The translations under genes were made by a program, and so were the position numbers. Below are positions 48,921-61,730 of a stretch of DNA of 64,000 nt, piece after piece. Under the pieces are notes generated by a model. It did no database searches, was not told the DNA's origin, and saw nothing but the letters and a program-made list of their open reading frames with translations. The stretch lies in contig JACGZH010000003.1 of the NCBI GenBank assembly GCA_014706385.1, positions 2,187,501 to 2,251,500 of the forward strand, given 5' to 3'. The DNA is from Phaffia rhodozyma (lineage: Eukaryota > Basidiomycota > Tremellomycetes > Cystofilobasidiales > Mrakiaceae). How positions within the stretch are numbered: the stretch's first letter is position 1; each line of letters starts with the position of its first letter.

Positions 48921-51900
48921 CTAGCCTCTTCCTCTTCCTTTGCCTTTTCCGCCTTTCTTTGATGGTCGAGCGTTTTTCTCTTTTCGCTGCAAGTATGATG
49001 TTCCACACCGACGCATAGAGAAGATGAGCACAGAACTTCATGGAGCTTCGGTCATTGAAGATTGGAACGTAGTAAAGAGGGCGTACCTTGGCGAGAGCAT
49101 CTCGCTGCTTCTTGATCTCGTGAACACTCTTGATCTCGCTCTTGACGGCTGCAGCACCCCTTCCACCTCGTCCACCAACACCTCGCCCCTTTCCGGATTT
49201 GACCTCCTTCCCTTCTGCCTCTGCCCGTTTCTTTCCTTCGATAACCCGCATCTTTCGCTCGTAAGAAGTAGACGTCTTGTCCAGAGGTTTTGCCTCGGTG
49301 AACTTGTTGTGCCTAAACCTTCGACCGTCACTTCCCGTTTGGTTGAATGCTCGGTTCCCATAAGAAGAAGTTTCAGGTTCGGCCTCTCCAATCCGAGGAA
49401 GTGAGGTCTTGTTCTTTGCCTTCCATTCATCGAATCGACCAGATCTGAAAGTGGCAGGTAGTCGGGCACCAGACTCCGTCTTGACCATCTTCTTGTTGTC
49501 GGAACCAACTCCGTCTCCTTTGACGAATTTCTTCTTCTTTCGGTCCCAGGTGATTTGAGAAGATCGTTGGACTCGGGAGACAATCCCATCGTCACCGGCG
49601 AGATCCATCGTTGCGCCCTTGGCTTGCTCAATGAAGGATGCTCCGTCCCGCATAGAGTATCTGCAGTTGGTAGCCAAGTGTATGTTGAATAAATATCGGG
49701 CCGGCCGTAAGTAATCACCCTCTTCCTCCACCGCAATCTTAATAAAAAGGGTGTCAAAAAGAGATGCGAAGAAGAAAAAGACGAACCCTTTGGTATCATG
49801 CTCTGCTCCGCTCTGATAATGTGACATGTAGAACTCAGGGTCCTTGTATCCTTCCGACTTCGCCTTCTTCTTCTTGGTTCCGAACGCGCTCTGTACATCC
49901 AGAAGAGAAAAGAAAGACGACGGCAGAGATCAGATTCTCAGTTTACAAGAAAGAGGGCAAAGAAAGAAATAGAGACGCACCTCCAAGTCATCCTCATCCG
50001 CCATATCGACCTCCGCTCTCTCCAAACCCTCACCGTCCGCCCCGCTATCTGCGTCGCTAGCGGCCCCGCCGTACTCTGCATCTTCCTCGGCTTTCGCGAT
50101 CTCAGTCTTTCGGACGACCTTGCTTAATGTCTTTCGTCGATCCTGCATCAACTTAAATGCCTGGTTCTTTCCTCGGTGACCAATCTCAAAGATCGTCTCA
50201 TTCGGTCGGAAAGAGTTGACAGAAGCGAGTAGAGCAGCCCGAGCAGCTGCGACCTCCGCAGCGGACTGCTTAGGAACAATTGGGGTGCTAGTTGAGGATG
50301 TTCCACTCGAGGACATTATTCCAGGCGCAGATGCGGAGGAAGAGTTGACAAGATTGGCGAGGGCACTCTCTGAGAACGTGGGGTGAATGGCTGCTTCCTC
50401 ACCGGTACTCCCGGCTAGACCCCAGCTAGGATCCTTGGTCATCTCCTTTGCTCGACGATAACTCTCCTGAGAGGCCTTTCCGTTACTCCTCTCATACATG
50501 GCCTGACCTTTCCGGACGACTTCTTTCAAGATGGGCAAACTTGAAGCTTCCTGAGTCAACGAGGTGGCAATATTTTCCAGGTCGGCGTCCAGGGTGTCTC
50601 TAGGGATAGTACCAAGGAACATCGAACTTGACCTGTCGTATCCTGGATGCATGGCTGCTCGGGCATTAACGAGCGACTTTCCGAGGAAGAGCTGAAGGTC
50701 AAGGAAGAACGGAAGCTCGGTGTTGGTGACAAACGAATAAGCGCAACCTTTCCTTCCCGCTCGAGCGGTACGACCGACTCGATGGACGAACACTCTGGCT
50801 CCGGTAGGGAAATCATAGTTCACCACATTCTCCAACACGGGGACATCAATACCTCGAGCTGCTACATCAGTGACGACCAGGATCGAAGTCTTTCCTCGTC
50901 GGAAACGATCCATCTGTTGTTTACGAGCAGTCTGGTCGAGGGATCCATAGATGTGGGACACGGCGTATCCGGCAGCGGTAAGCATAGTAGAAAGGTAGTC
51001 GACGTGATGCTTGGTAGCGGCAAAGACCAGGGTCTGATGAGGGGCCATGAGCTTGGGGATCTTTTCTTTGTTGAACTTTCCGCCCTTCTTGTTCTTTTTG
51101 AAGTCTCTCTTTCCTCCATGACGGCTCCGTTCTTCGTCTCCCTCGTCCTCAGTCTCAGAAACTTCTTCGTCTAGATCTCTCAAAGGAACTCCAATTACGT
51201 TTCGGAGCAAAGAGAGCAACGCCGCTTCTTTCTCACTAGGTTTGACAGAGAAGAAGTTCATCTGAAGGTCGTCCGAGATCTTGCTCTCAGCATCTAATCG
51301 GATGAGTTTTGGATTTTGAAGACCGGCCTTAGCAAACTCGACCAAATTCTTAGGGAGCGTAGCCGAGAAAAGAAGGGTCTGTCGGGTTGTAGGAAGTCGG
51401 TGGAGAATCTCTTGTAGTTGGAGTTCAAATCCCATCTCGAAGAGCCGATCAGCCTCATCGAATACGATGTACTCGACAGATCGTAGATCAAGGTTCATCT
51501 CGACAACCAAGTGCAAAAGACGACCTGGAGTGGCGATGATGCTATCGTATCCGTGAAAATGTAGAGCATTAGCGGTGGTAGGTTTTTCTACAAAAGAATT
51601 AAGGGAAACGAGTAAGCTCACACATCAGGGTTACTGGCAATCATTTCGAACTGTTCGTCAAGACCTTCTCCTCCTACGACCAAACCCCATCTGATCTCCG
51701 AGCTTCTCCTGTCATCGTCGTCGTCATCTCCTGCGTCTCCACCACGCCCGCCATTCTTGAACCCTCGAGCCATTTCCTTTCCAACTTTCAAGATCTGCAC
51801 GGCCAACTCTCGAGAAGGACACAGCACAATGGCCTTTGCTCCGAAAGAAGACGAGTGACGACCTTGAAGTCTCTGAATCAACGGAGTGATGTAAGCCAAT

Positions 51901-52854
51901 GTCTTTCCGGATCCCGTTCGGGACATGGCAACGATGTCTCTAGGAGGAGCAGCAAGAGCGGAAGGGATGGAGAGTCTTTGGATGGGTGTTGGTGTCTTGT
52001 ATTTTTTCAAGATCATCTTGAGTAGCGGCGGGAGCAGGCCTGAAAGTCACAGTACACAAGTTAGCGTTAGGGAACGATAGAAACGCAAGACTGAGAACAG
52101 AAAGAAGGACAAGTAACGTACCCATTGCTTGGAAACTGCCACCTCCACTGGCCTCTTTGGCGTTCTTTCCATTGTCTCCCTTCTTTCCTACGGTTTCTTT
52201 AACAACAGCCTTCCCATCCTCAATATTTCTCTTCCCCATCATTTCTGCAATGAAGTCATCGTCTCCGTCTGAGCCGTCGCCCACCTCTGGCTCGTTTCCT
52301 TTGGGTGCCGAAGAGGACTTTCTACCAGAATACCTAGACTCTTGAGAGGGTAGAGCTGGCCGGGTGGTTCGCTTGGTGGACGCGGAAGGCATCGTACCCG
52401 AAAGAGCGGCGGTGATATCAACTTCGTCTTCGTCGGATGAGTCGCTGTAGCCTCCCCCGTTACCTTCTCCACCGCTGAACGCGTAGTCTTCGCTACCGTC
52501 TGAACCTGCGCCTCCGACCTCTTCGTATCCAGAGTCCTCACTCTCCTCCTCTGTTTTCGACTTTTTAGCCCCTCGATTCTTCTTCCTTGGGTCATGAATC
52601 GTCGGTTTTTCGGCAGGCCCCTTTCCGTTCTTTGCTCCTGGTTTCCCTCGGCCGGCTTTCTCTTCAGCAGCCTGAGCCTTCTTCGCTTTCCAATCTGAAC
52701 GTTTTTCAAACTTTTTTTTTTTGGAGTATGGGTCTTCCGAGAAGTCGTCGTGGTCGGGCTTTGCCTTTTTGGAACTGGCCTCCTGGGACCGAGCGGCCCG
52801 GGAAGGCTTTATCGAAGGCAATGTTGGCCTCTTTCGTTTGTTGGCTGGAGGCAT
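48921..52854 (-). CDS. DBP10: Dbp10, DEAD-box RNA helicase of 60S biogenesis (DDX54 type)
   Basis: Nucleolar ATP-dependent RNA helicase for large-subunit rRNA maturation. Exon 1 is 52122..52854 and exon 2 begins at 52039. An acidic and Lys-rich N-terminus precedes the Q-motif region (LKKYKTPTPIQ). Motifs are SRTGSGKT (I), PSRELAVQ (Ia), TPGR (Ib), VFDEADRLFEMGF (II), SAT (III), VTDVAARGIDVP (V) and HRVGRTARAGR (VI). The phrase GLLPPLLK before the Q motif and VEMNLDLRSVEYIVFDEAD are typical of Dbp10. The C-terminal DBP10CT domain is present (YQSGAEHDTKGYSMRDGASF; FRSGRFDEWKAKNK). The last exon reads RKEKNARPSKKGGKGKGRGRG, so the stop is at 48921-48923. This was preferred over an out-of-frame extension to 48772. 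Confidence 0.93.
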
Positions 52855-53135
52855 AGTGTCTATGTGAGTGGGTGGGGATAGGCAAGGTGGGTACGATCAG
52901 AGAAGGTGAAGCAAGTTGATAGACTTGATCGTCGGACGCCATACGAAATTTGGTAAAGCTGTGCTGATTATATATTTAATTATACCTTAGACAACTTACC
53001 TTATTTAAAGCTATATGCTCTGGGTACTTGCGTTCCTGACTAGATTAACATATATACATAACGATGGCTGCCTTTTCCTTTTCTTTTTCTTTTTCTTTTC
53101 CGGTCTAAGCCGTCTTGTTCTCCATCCAGGATGTT

Positions 53136-54237
53136 TTATTTATCGGCGCTCAACTCCAATGGATCCTCCACACCCTCTATCCGGACAACCATAGTAGGAT
53201 GTTCGGCCTGGCTCGACGAGTCGGCACTCGGTGAGCTAGCGTCTGACACCGGGACTGAAGACACCGAACCAGTCGGCGCAGAGGCGAGAACAGAAGCAGA
53301 AGCAGGAGTCGATGTGGACGATGTAGGATCCGTCGAGGGAGAGTTGTACGCGAATGGCTTGCCTTCGCCCAAGGATGACCAAGAGGGGTATGACGAGGGC
53401 GGGTGGTCAGCGATCCATCTGAGGGGACGTATCGAATTCAGCAGGATTTCAAGCCAGGGTATTCGAGATCAGCCGAGGCCAGAAAAATTCCAAAGCGCGA
53501 CAAAAGTCAGTCAAGATGACATACCTGGCGATCTCATACTCTGTCGCGATACGGCCTTCTTTGGCAAGCTCAACCTTGGCCCATCGTCGTTCCATATTGT
53601 ACGTCTTCTTCTGGTTCTTCTCGAACTCCTGAAGGTTGCCTTCTGCGCCGATAACTAAACCAGACATGGTCGCCGAAGATATCAGGAACGCCTTGAATGG
53701 CAGGGTCTGCTTGCTGAGTCAGACGAGCGAGATGGGCGAATGACGTCAGCCAAGGTGTCTCGAGACATGAAGAGGAAGAGGGACGCAAAAGGGTGAAGCG
53801 CAAGGACAGGGACATACCGGAAGAAGGGCCAGGTATTATGTGCCAAGATCGTAGCGACAGTGGCTCCGATGGTCCAAGTAATCATGGACTGGTTAGGTCA
53901 GATCCGGATGAGATGTTGTGTTCGATTTCAGTATAGGGTTAGCCAGCAAGGAGTACTTATTTGAAAGAGATCCTACCCTGATTCCAGCATCTTTCTGTAT
54001 TTGATATGCCTAAGATTTCAGCAGAAGGGCCGGTCAGATTGAGCTTCTGAGCAACCAGCCAAGAGGGAGACAGATGGAGAGCGAACCTGTTCGCCGTGCT
54101 CTATGGAAACGACGGCGGTGGGTATAGGTGAGTGTTTGATCCGAGAACAGACGCGAAAACGACGACAAGAACAGAAACACAAAGAAACCCCCAACGCATA
54201 TTCTCTCACCTGATCGTACTTTCCTTTCCATCACCAT
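53136..54237 (-). CDS. unrecognised two-span membrane protein, possibly mitochondrial
   Basis: Six exons (minus): 54210..54237, 54087..54100, 53977..54009, 53818..53888, 53525..53713 and 53136..53418; 205 aa with every phase consistent. The reading is MVMERKVRSEHGEQAYQIQK, DAGIRSMITWTIGATVATIL, AHNTWPFFRKQTLPFKAFLI, SSATMSGLVIGAEGNLQEFE. Two hydrophobic segments lie at about 27-45 and 52-70, with TLPFKAFLISSATMSGLVIGAE resembling the hairpin of small fungal mitochondrial inner-membrane proteins such as the Rcf2/HIG1 group. That resemblance is weak. A charged helix (ERRWAKVELAKEGRIATEYE) follows, then a Ser/Pro/Ala-rich tail. Exon 2 is 14 nt. I do not recognise the family with confidence. Confidence 0.6.
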
Positions 54238-54660
54238 GACTGAGAGTTCCTATATTAAACACAAGAGTGAAAGAGATGGACGTTCGATGAATGTTGTATA
54301 CATGTCCAACGGATGACGGCTCTGGAGAGGAGTGGTAGGATCGATCGGTTGCAGACACAGCTTCTATCTAAGTACTCCGACATATTTGAATACGCCCAAT
54401 AGTTGAATTCCTCTCCCTAATCACTATCTGTCCATCCATCGTTCCTGATTCCCATCTCTCGTGCTTGTCCTCCACGACAACCAACGACCAACAACCATCA
54501 TCAACCATCAACCACATCTCACTCGCTTGCTCATTCTTCGCTTTCTTCGATCTGTGACTCGTTCGTTTCGACTACTCACGCCCACGTCCGTTTCTCTCTT
54601 CGTTGATCATTGATTTCACCCGCTGGGAGGTCCGTCTTTCTGCTGCAGCGTCGTCTCTCG
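54238..54660. other. divergent promoter region (two-span protein / ATG13)
   Basis: 423 bp with repeated CAACCA-type motifs around 54480-54520 in the ATG13 leader. No gene or RNA recognised. Confidence 0.5.
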
Positions 54661-57600
54661 ATGGCCAACCGACCATCTACTCTACCCGCCCAGAACAAGC
54701 CAGACCAGCTCGCCCATCAGTTCTTCAGAAAGTCTCTTCAGACCCTGCTCAACGCTCGGATATCTTCGTCTTCTTCTTCTTCATCACAGAGCACATTCTC
54801 ATTCTCCACCGCCAAGCAGGACAGGTGGTTCAACCTCGATACCCCTACCCAAGATCACTTTAGAGCGGAGCTAAACGCTTATCGTCAACTATCCGTCACC
54901 CATCTTGTCGACTCGTTCGAAAGCGATACAACATCGCATACAAGACGGTCGTCTGCCAGCAGCTCTGCTGCCTCGCTTGTTCCTCCGGGCTCGTCTTCTG
55001 TCTCTTCTTCGGTCGTCAAGCTTGGTAACGTTCCGGCGCTCGTTGTAGAGTTCATCCTTGACACCTCTGCCGTTCCGGACGACCAGGTTCTCGTGCTTGA
55101 ATCTTCCGACGGCCATCGAGGCGTCGTTCCCCATGGTCCTCCACCAATATCCGCATCGTCGACAACAGGAGTAGGCCCTAAGAGCGGGAGACCGAGAAAC
55201 ATCGTTTTGGAGAGATGGCGGATTGCGCTGCTTCCACCATCGTCGTCCATGACCGGTGGGGGTACAACACCGGTCGCCCTCTCATCCACTTACAAACGAC
55301 TGATCCCATTGTTCCGATCGCTATACGCATTTCTAAGACTGATGCCTCTTCATAGGCTAGCCAGACGGCTAAGAAGTGGTCGATCGGGCGCAGGACTGAG
55401 AATTGGGGTCAAGGTCTCGATGGACCATCGATCAGGGCCTAAACAGAGTGGTCCTTTAGAGGACGGATGCCTTGGGCTTGAAGAGCGAATAGAAGCAGAA
55501 GGTGTCAGGGAGGGTGCGCTGGAGACATGGGAGTTTGACGGGTGAGCACCGATACACTTGTGAAAACGTGACCCGTACTAAATCTGACAGCTTGCTTCTT
55601 ATTCTAACCTTCACGGAACCTCGGTAGCGTCGGACATGTATACGGGTATGTTGTCGCCTACAAATATCTCAGCCCGTTGATTTCTGAACTGAAGCTTCTA
55701 CTCCTTCAACGTCTGTTCTCTCAACACGCTTAATTAGTACTCTGTCGCTTACCGCTCAGTATCGATCCAACGTCAACCTCTATCTCGATTCCAAAGAAGC
55801 TTCCGTCTCCTCTCGCCTTCTGTTTTCCACCTCGGACGACATAGACGAGGCGTACTTTACTCCAACGATCGCACTCGCCCGTAGATCATCCGACTATCCT
55901 GCTTCCACTCCGCCCCTCCAACCAGGCTCCCTTCCGTCACGCCCAAGTCTTGGGTTTGCAACTGGCCATGGTCCGCTTTCAAGCAGACCACGGTTTGGAA
56001 GCATGACTAGTCGGGCGATGATAGATTCTCTTGCCACTGGAACTACAGATGGAGCAGAGAGCGGGCAAACCCGCTTGGCTACCAGTCGGACAGAGCTGGA
56101 GGCTGAAAAGGAAAGGCAGAGAACAGGTTTTGCCGGTGGTCAGAGCGGAGTCATGCCTATTGGTGTGAAGCAACGAAGATGGAGTGGTCACCACGAGGAG
56201 AAAGTCAGTATTATTGGCTTAATCAGTTTATCCACTGAATGTTGTTTGACAGTAGTTTTTTTCTCCCTCTACAGTTGAGCTCTTCACCCTCATCACTGAA
56301 CACACGCCGCCTGTCGACGGTATCGCCTTTCAAGTCGGGTGCATTGTCTTCCTCTCCAATTCCTCTCCGATTGTCCTCTTCATCTTTCGGATCTCCAATA
56401 TCTTCTGTCTTTCAGCGCCAACCCTCTCAGCCGAGCTCTCTCTCCCGAGACATCACTCATCCATCCATGTCCCCGATCCCTGTCCCTGCCCCTTCATCCA
56501 GCTCTACCGGCTATATGCCCGGCATGGCCAACTCTCCATCATCCCATAGTAATTTCGCCCCCGCACCTTCGACGTCAGTAGGTAGGTTTTCAGGAGGCAG
56601 TGCACTATCGATGAGCCCCACGATGGTAAAAGCTGGAGCTGGCACCGCCGGAGTATCGCAGGCGGAGAAGCCGGCGGGGCTGGGGATTGGAAGGAAGTAT
56701 TCGAGTAGCTTTAGTCATCGAGCAGGGAGAAGCTTTGGGACCACTGCCGGAAGCTCGGTTGGCAGTGTAAAAACTGGAGGAAGCGCAGGTAGTGGTAGCT
56801 TGGCCAGAGGAGTACGTCATAGCTTTCGATCGTTCCAGGCAATCAGTCAACGAACCTAATGAAATCTAATGTGATTCTTTCTTGGTTTTCATGCCTTGTG
56901 AACAAACTGTCACTCATCTATCTAACTTTCACAGCACAGTTACCTCTCGGCTGCTGCCACCTCAATAGAAGAAGACGACGAAATAACCGCCTTTGTCCGT
57001 CTGATTGATTCTCGGCCAGCATTAAATACTCCGTTCGGACTCGGATCATCTGCGTTCATTTCTCGATCGCCCTCTCTATACCCTTCCTCATCTTCATCGT
57101 CTACATTTGGGCCCTCGGGCACAAGTTCCGCCGCTCCTGGGCTCACTCAAGCTAGGCCGACAAAGTCCCAGCTATCGGAGATGCTTAAACGGATGGGCGA
57201 TAGCTATACCGGGACCTCTCTTACTCTTAACAATAACAACAGTAGTGACAGCAACAATAGTAATAGTGGTGCGATGTCTCCAGGTCCATCTATCAGTCTC
57301 TCGAGCTCCCCGACTAGTCGCCAGATGTCGGCCACATCCCTGTTCGTTCCGATGTCTCCTGGTTCGATGCCCCCCAATCACATTGCACCACCTACAATTA
57401 ACTCATTCTCTCCCCGACGACACTCACCTCTAATCTCATCTCGCCTTCCTTCACCACCCCAGGTGGACCCGATTCAGTCAGAACCAAACGAAACTTTCCC
57501 ACGCTCTCAACCGAGTCAGGCAGTTCCTATCTTGAACGCGCCCTCCCGATCAACTAGTCAAGAACCTACCACGCCACCTCTTAGACCGAGTACTGAACCT

Positions 57601-58266
57601 TACTCATTCGGACGAAGCAAAGGGAAAGAGAAACGAGGTCTGGTTCTCATGCGAGGTGGGTTCGGCAGCGCCGGCTCGCATGCGGCGGAAGAGGGCGAAG
57701 AGAAGGGGAGAGCCAGGAGCCCAGGAGCGCCAAACTATGGTAGTTTCGGTGGAGGCACCGCTGGCGGAGGTACGAGTGGTAGTGTAGGTAGTCATCACGG
57801 CGGAAATGGAGGGCCAGGCTCGATTAATTCACCTTCAGGTTCATCGGTCTCGACCGTCATCGGCTCAAACAGAATGATTAGAAGTCCTTCGATGGGTAGA
57901 TCGCCTAACCCGGTTCGCAGTCCGCTACCGGCATTCATACAAGAACAGTTTGCTTCTCCACCGCCGTCGTCGTTCAGATTACCTCCTATTGGTAGCAGCG
58001 GTAGCAATGGCAACAATATCGGTACTAATAACAATAACCATAATAGCAACAACAGCAACAACGGAGGTGGCGGACATCTCGGTCTGACAGCTACACCTGA
58101 TGATTCGGATACGTTCACTACACCATCACAGTCTCGAACGTCTACTCCTTTCAGAGGTATGGCAAAGACACCTTCGTCGGATGGGGGAGTTCGCCCGGAT
58201 GATCGTACAAGAAAGAACGAAGATGAGGAGGATGATGTGTTGGGCAAGTTCGATTTGTTAGATTGA
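54661..58266 (+). CDS. ATG13: Atg13, regulatory subunit of the Atg1 autophagy kinase complex
   Basis: Scaffold that activates Atg1 at the phagophore assembly site and is controlled by TORC1 phosphorylation. Exons are 54661..55541, 55628..55645, 55738..56203, 56275..56811 and 56935..58266; 1077 aa. The N-terminal HORMA domain begins with DQLAHQFFRKSLQTLLNARI, then WFNLDTPTQDHFRAEL, ALVVEFILDT, VLERWRIALLP, and YKRLIPLFRSLYAFLRLMPL. The 18-nt exon 2 supplies VGHVY. The rest is a long disordered Ser/Pro/Gly/Asn-rich tail containing EEDDEITAFVRLIDSRPAL, which looks like the acidic-hydrophobic Atg1/Atg17-binding segment, and many SP sites. Poly-Asn and Gly-rich runs are near the C-terminus. Longer than budding yeast Atg13 (738 aa) but usual for basidiomycetes. 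Confidence 0.9.
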
Positions 58267-58606
58267 TGAGAAACGATATATATATATGTATTCATAACAG
58301 CGTCTGTGTTGATAGATGAGCAACTGTCTTGTTAGTCTGATGGTTTGTGTGTATCATCAATGTAAGGCTGTCCTTTCTGATCACGGCATGGTGATAGCAA
58401 ATGATTCAATCACCCAGTTCAATTTATGACAAGGATAAAGAGCTTTTAGAAGAAATGGCTGTTACGATCCTTTTCTATTTACGACAGCCAAGTTCTTACG
58501 TAAAGTATATTCAATAAGAAAAGAAGTGAGATATCATCCTGGGAGGGACGAAGATGGAAGATAGGAAGAAAGGGACCGAATAGAGATACACATGGGAAAT
58601 AGAGGA
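58267..58606. other. intergenic, convergent 3' ends
   Basis: 340 bp between ATG13 (+) and ABP1 (-). It starts with a short TA repeat (58277-58289) in the ATG13 3' UTR. Nothing else recognised. Confidence 0.5.
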
Positions 58607-61600
58607 TCACTGCTGTACCTCCACATAGTTGGCTTCAAGACCATCAAAGGGAAACCCTACATAAGCCGTTGTTCATGCGACCGGATAAGTTTATTAACAA
58701 GAGGTGTTGAGAACGTACAAGGAAAAAGCCCCTCGGTCCCGTCTGGTGCGGTACCGCTCCACCAATCATCCGACACCGCATCGATGTGCGTAATTCTGAT
58801 ATACATTCGACCAGGAGCTAGATTAGCATTGCTTGTTGAAGCGCCGAAATGGAGAGAAAGAGCCGAAAAGATTACGAACCGGTCGCCCTCTTTGAACGTG
58901 ATCTCATTCTCTTCAGCCGCGTCATAACTGTGTTATCAACAGAGGAGGTTTGAAAACTCAGTTTGATCAACAACATCTGTTACCTTCAGAAGATAAAAAG
59001 AGAGAACACGCACTCGTAGAGCGCAACAGCGACCTGTCTAGCCTGATCTTCAACTGGGTGCTCAGATTTGGGTTCAGGAGCTAGAGGAGGAGCAGGAACT
59101 GCTCGCTCTGCTGGCGCGTCAGCCTTGACTGGGGCAGCACGCTCCTCTTCTTCAATAAGCTCGACGTAGTTGGCAGGGAACTATCGATCACAGAATAGAG
59201 AAGTTTTGTAAGATCAGTGTCAATCCACACCGTCCTTGTTCTGGATATCTTGAAAAAAGAACATACCAGGCCAACTCGACCATCCGGCCCTTTGGCACTC
59301 CACCAACCCTCATCAACCTGATCGACCTCAACTAAGACGTCGCCTTCGTTAAAGCCTAACTCGTTGTCCTCTGTGGCCTCATAGTCAAACAATGCCTTTG
59401 CCCTGAGTCCTCCAGTACCTGCTGGCACAGGTTCAGACTCTGGCTCAGACTTGCCCACGAGTGTCTCTTTGATGCTCTGGAAGACAGACTTTGGCTCTTC
59501 CTTCTCCTCTTTCTCCTTTTCTGGCTCTCTGGTTTCCTCCACTTCTTTGGAATCGTTTACAGCGGGTCGAACGACCGCCGGCGTCTTATCTGCCTCGTCC
59601 TCTGATGCAAATTCATCATCGGAGGGGAATGCTGGTGGTTGATTTGCCCGAGGTGGCTGGAAAGTTGTTCGAGCGGGGGCGGAAGGAGCTGGCGTCGGAT
59701 CAGGGTCTTCGAATCCATCATCATCATCACCATCTTGCTTATCGTCAGACGTGGCAATGAAGGCGGTTCTGGGAGGAGCGGGAGGTGTGAAGGAGGAGGC
59801 CGGAGTGGTTCGAGGGGGAAGGCCCCGAGGAGCAAGAGCAGGAGCAGACACAGGCGCAGGTGTCGGGTCCGGTTCTTCGAATCCTCCATCATCGTCATCA
59901 TCAGAAGTAGGTCTAGGCACCATTCGGGGGGGAAGGGCCCTAGAGACAGGCGCAGGAACAGGCTCTGGGTTTTCGAATCCATCGTCGTCCTTCTCTTTAG
60001 GCGGACTCGGTTGCGAGGCCCGGATAGGCGGTGTAAACCTCGATGGAGGAGCGCTGTTGGCCAACGACTGAACAGGCTTGAAGGTTGACCCTGCCGAAGC
60101 CGCTTGACTCTTCTTCTCATCCTCCGCATCCTGAGCCTTGGCTATCGCTTGTCGTTCGCTCCATGTGAGCTTCTTTTCGCCTCCTATATTAGCACCGGAG
60201 GCTCGTTGGATAGTAGGTGACGAAGATTCAGACGAAGCTTGCTGAGCTGGAGCTCCCCATCGATTGATGAGCTTTTTAGGGGCAGGCAGCGAAACTGGGG
60301 TGTATGCTGTGCCCTATGATTATTGGTTTCTCAAAATGATTCGCGAAGAAAAAGAAGCGAGTTTGTTCTCAGTCAACGGCTTTTCGACTCAGCACAAAGC
60401 ACAGAACTTACAACCGGACCAATCTTGTCCTCCTGTTCAGGTTTAGCAGACGCCGAGGTAGGAGCTGAAGCAACAGCCGGAGTAGCTTTGGCCGGCGGAG
60501 GCTTGTAAAAGCTAGTTGCTGCTGGACTAGAGATCTTAGCTCCTTCCCCAACAGATGGTGCAAAGGATGAAGGGTTCGATCGAGGAGCCGGAGCAGCAGG
60601 CGGCTCTTCACCCCAAGTTTCATCGTCGTTAATACTAACACTGACGGTTTTAGTCGGCGGAGCTACAGGAGCGGCCGACGAAGCTGGTTTTGGAGCTGGC
60701 GCGGGAGTCGTGTACGAATACGGGGTTTTAGTAGGAGCAGCAACGATGGTAGATGAGACTCCTGAGGACTTGGACCCTGCTTTGAGCTGGTTCATGTCAA
60801 TCTTTCCAGTTGGGACGTAGCTACTTCCGACGGCGCCGATTCTATCGGGCTTGGGAGGAGGAGCTTGCTTTTCTTGAATAGAGTATTTAGATCCTCCAGC
60901 ATCAGCCAGCCGCTTGAGGATGACACTCGGATCAACATCGGACTGTGTAGGGAAGTGAAGAAGGTAGATAGAGTTAGTTAACGTAGAGGATGACGAATAC
61001 GTGCAGATGGCTAGCAAAGATAGATGAAGTTACTTCATTTCGAGCATTGATCTGAATGTGAGCAGCTTTCAAGAACCGAGCGACCGTGTTGGAGTGGTTA
61101 TGAAACAGCCCCTTCTTTCCCTCTGGTACACCATCACCACACCAGTTCTATGAGGCAGGTCGGATGTCAGGTACCAATTGAGATGCTGTGCTTGCGTTCA
61201 ATCATCAGAAAAACTCAAGAAAGAGACGTACGATCTGAACGAATTTCGGAAGCTCCGAGTTGGGGTCGACCACTCTAACAAAGGCATATTGGATTCTGTT
61301 TGAGGAGATGGATAAAGAGGGACGGTCGGTTGGTCAGCACCCCTGGCTTGATCGACTTCAACGGAAAGGAATAGATGTGATGGATAACGAACCGGCCGTC
61401 TCTGAACTCATCGGCTACTTCTTCCAAACCACCAGAGCCACTATCCTGCACTTTTAGGTCGTTTGTCCCTCGATCATAGGTACTGTAGGTAATTTATTAG
61501 ATGATTTACATATAAGTTTGATACAAGTAGAAGAATGATAGACAGAAAAAAGGAAACAAACAAAATGGTCCATGAGGTGTTGGGATCGCCCGAGACGACT

Positions 61601-61730
61601 TGGTTGTACGCGTCCAGAAGGGAGCGCGCTAGATCACCAAGTAGGCGATCCAATCGATTCATCAGCAGAATAATTCGACTTTTCTGCAGCAGATCTCGAC
61701 CCATCACTCACAAGACAAATTAACGTTCAT
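58607..61730 (-). CDS. ABP1: Abp1, actin-binding protein with ADF-H domain and two SH3 domains
   Basis: Cortical actin-patch protein that activates Arp2/3 and recruits endocytic partners. Early exons are 61712..61730, 61562..61628, 61393..61482 and 61232..61295; the next starts at NWCGDG. The ADF-H domain reads MNVNLSSRSLLDAYNQVVSG, WTILFTYDRGTNDLKVQDSG, IQYAFVRVVDPNSELPKFVQ, NWCGDGVPEGKKGLFHNHSN and ARFLKAAHIQINARNE. A Pro/Ala-rich linker with NDDETWGEEPP, an acidic Arp2/3-type motif, and three DDDGFE(N/D/E)P repeats follow. SH3-1 is KALFDYEATEDNELGFNEGD with GWWSAKGPDGRVGLFPANYV. SH3-2 includes YDAAEENEITFKEGDR, DDWWSGTAPDGTEGLFPSNY, ending VEVQQ at the stop 58607-58609. The first coding exon is 19 nt. 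Middle exons are not all resolved. Confidence 0.92.

Noticed and set aside
48772..49827. DBP10 extended in frame to 48772
   Set aside because: That frame reads through an intron. Splicing after ALAK gives RKEKNARPSKKGGKGKGRGRG and a stop at 48921, which fits the family's C-terminus far better.
59639..60088. 149-codon plus-strand ORF opposite ABP1
   Set aside because: Arg/Gly/Ser low-complexity translation of the ABP1 acidic repeats on the wrong strand.
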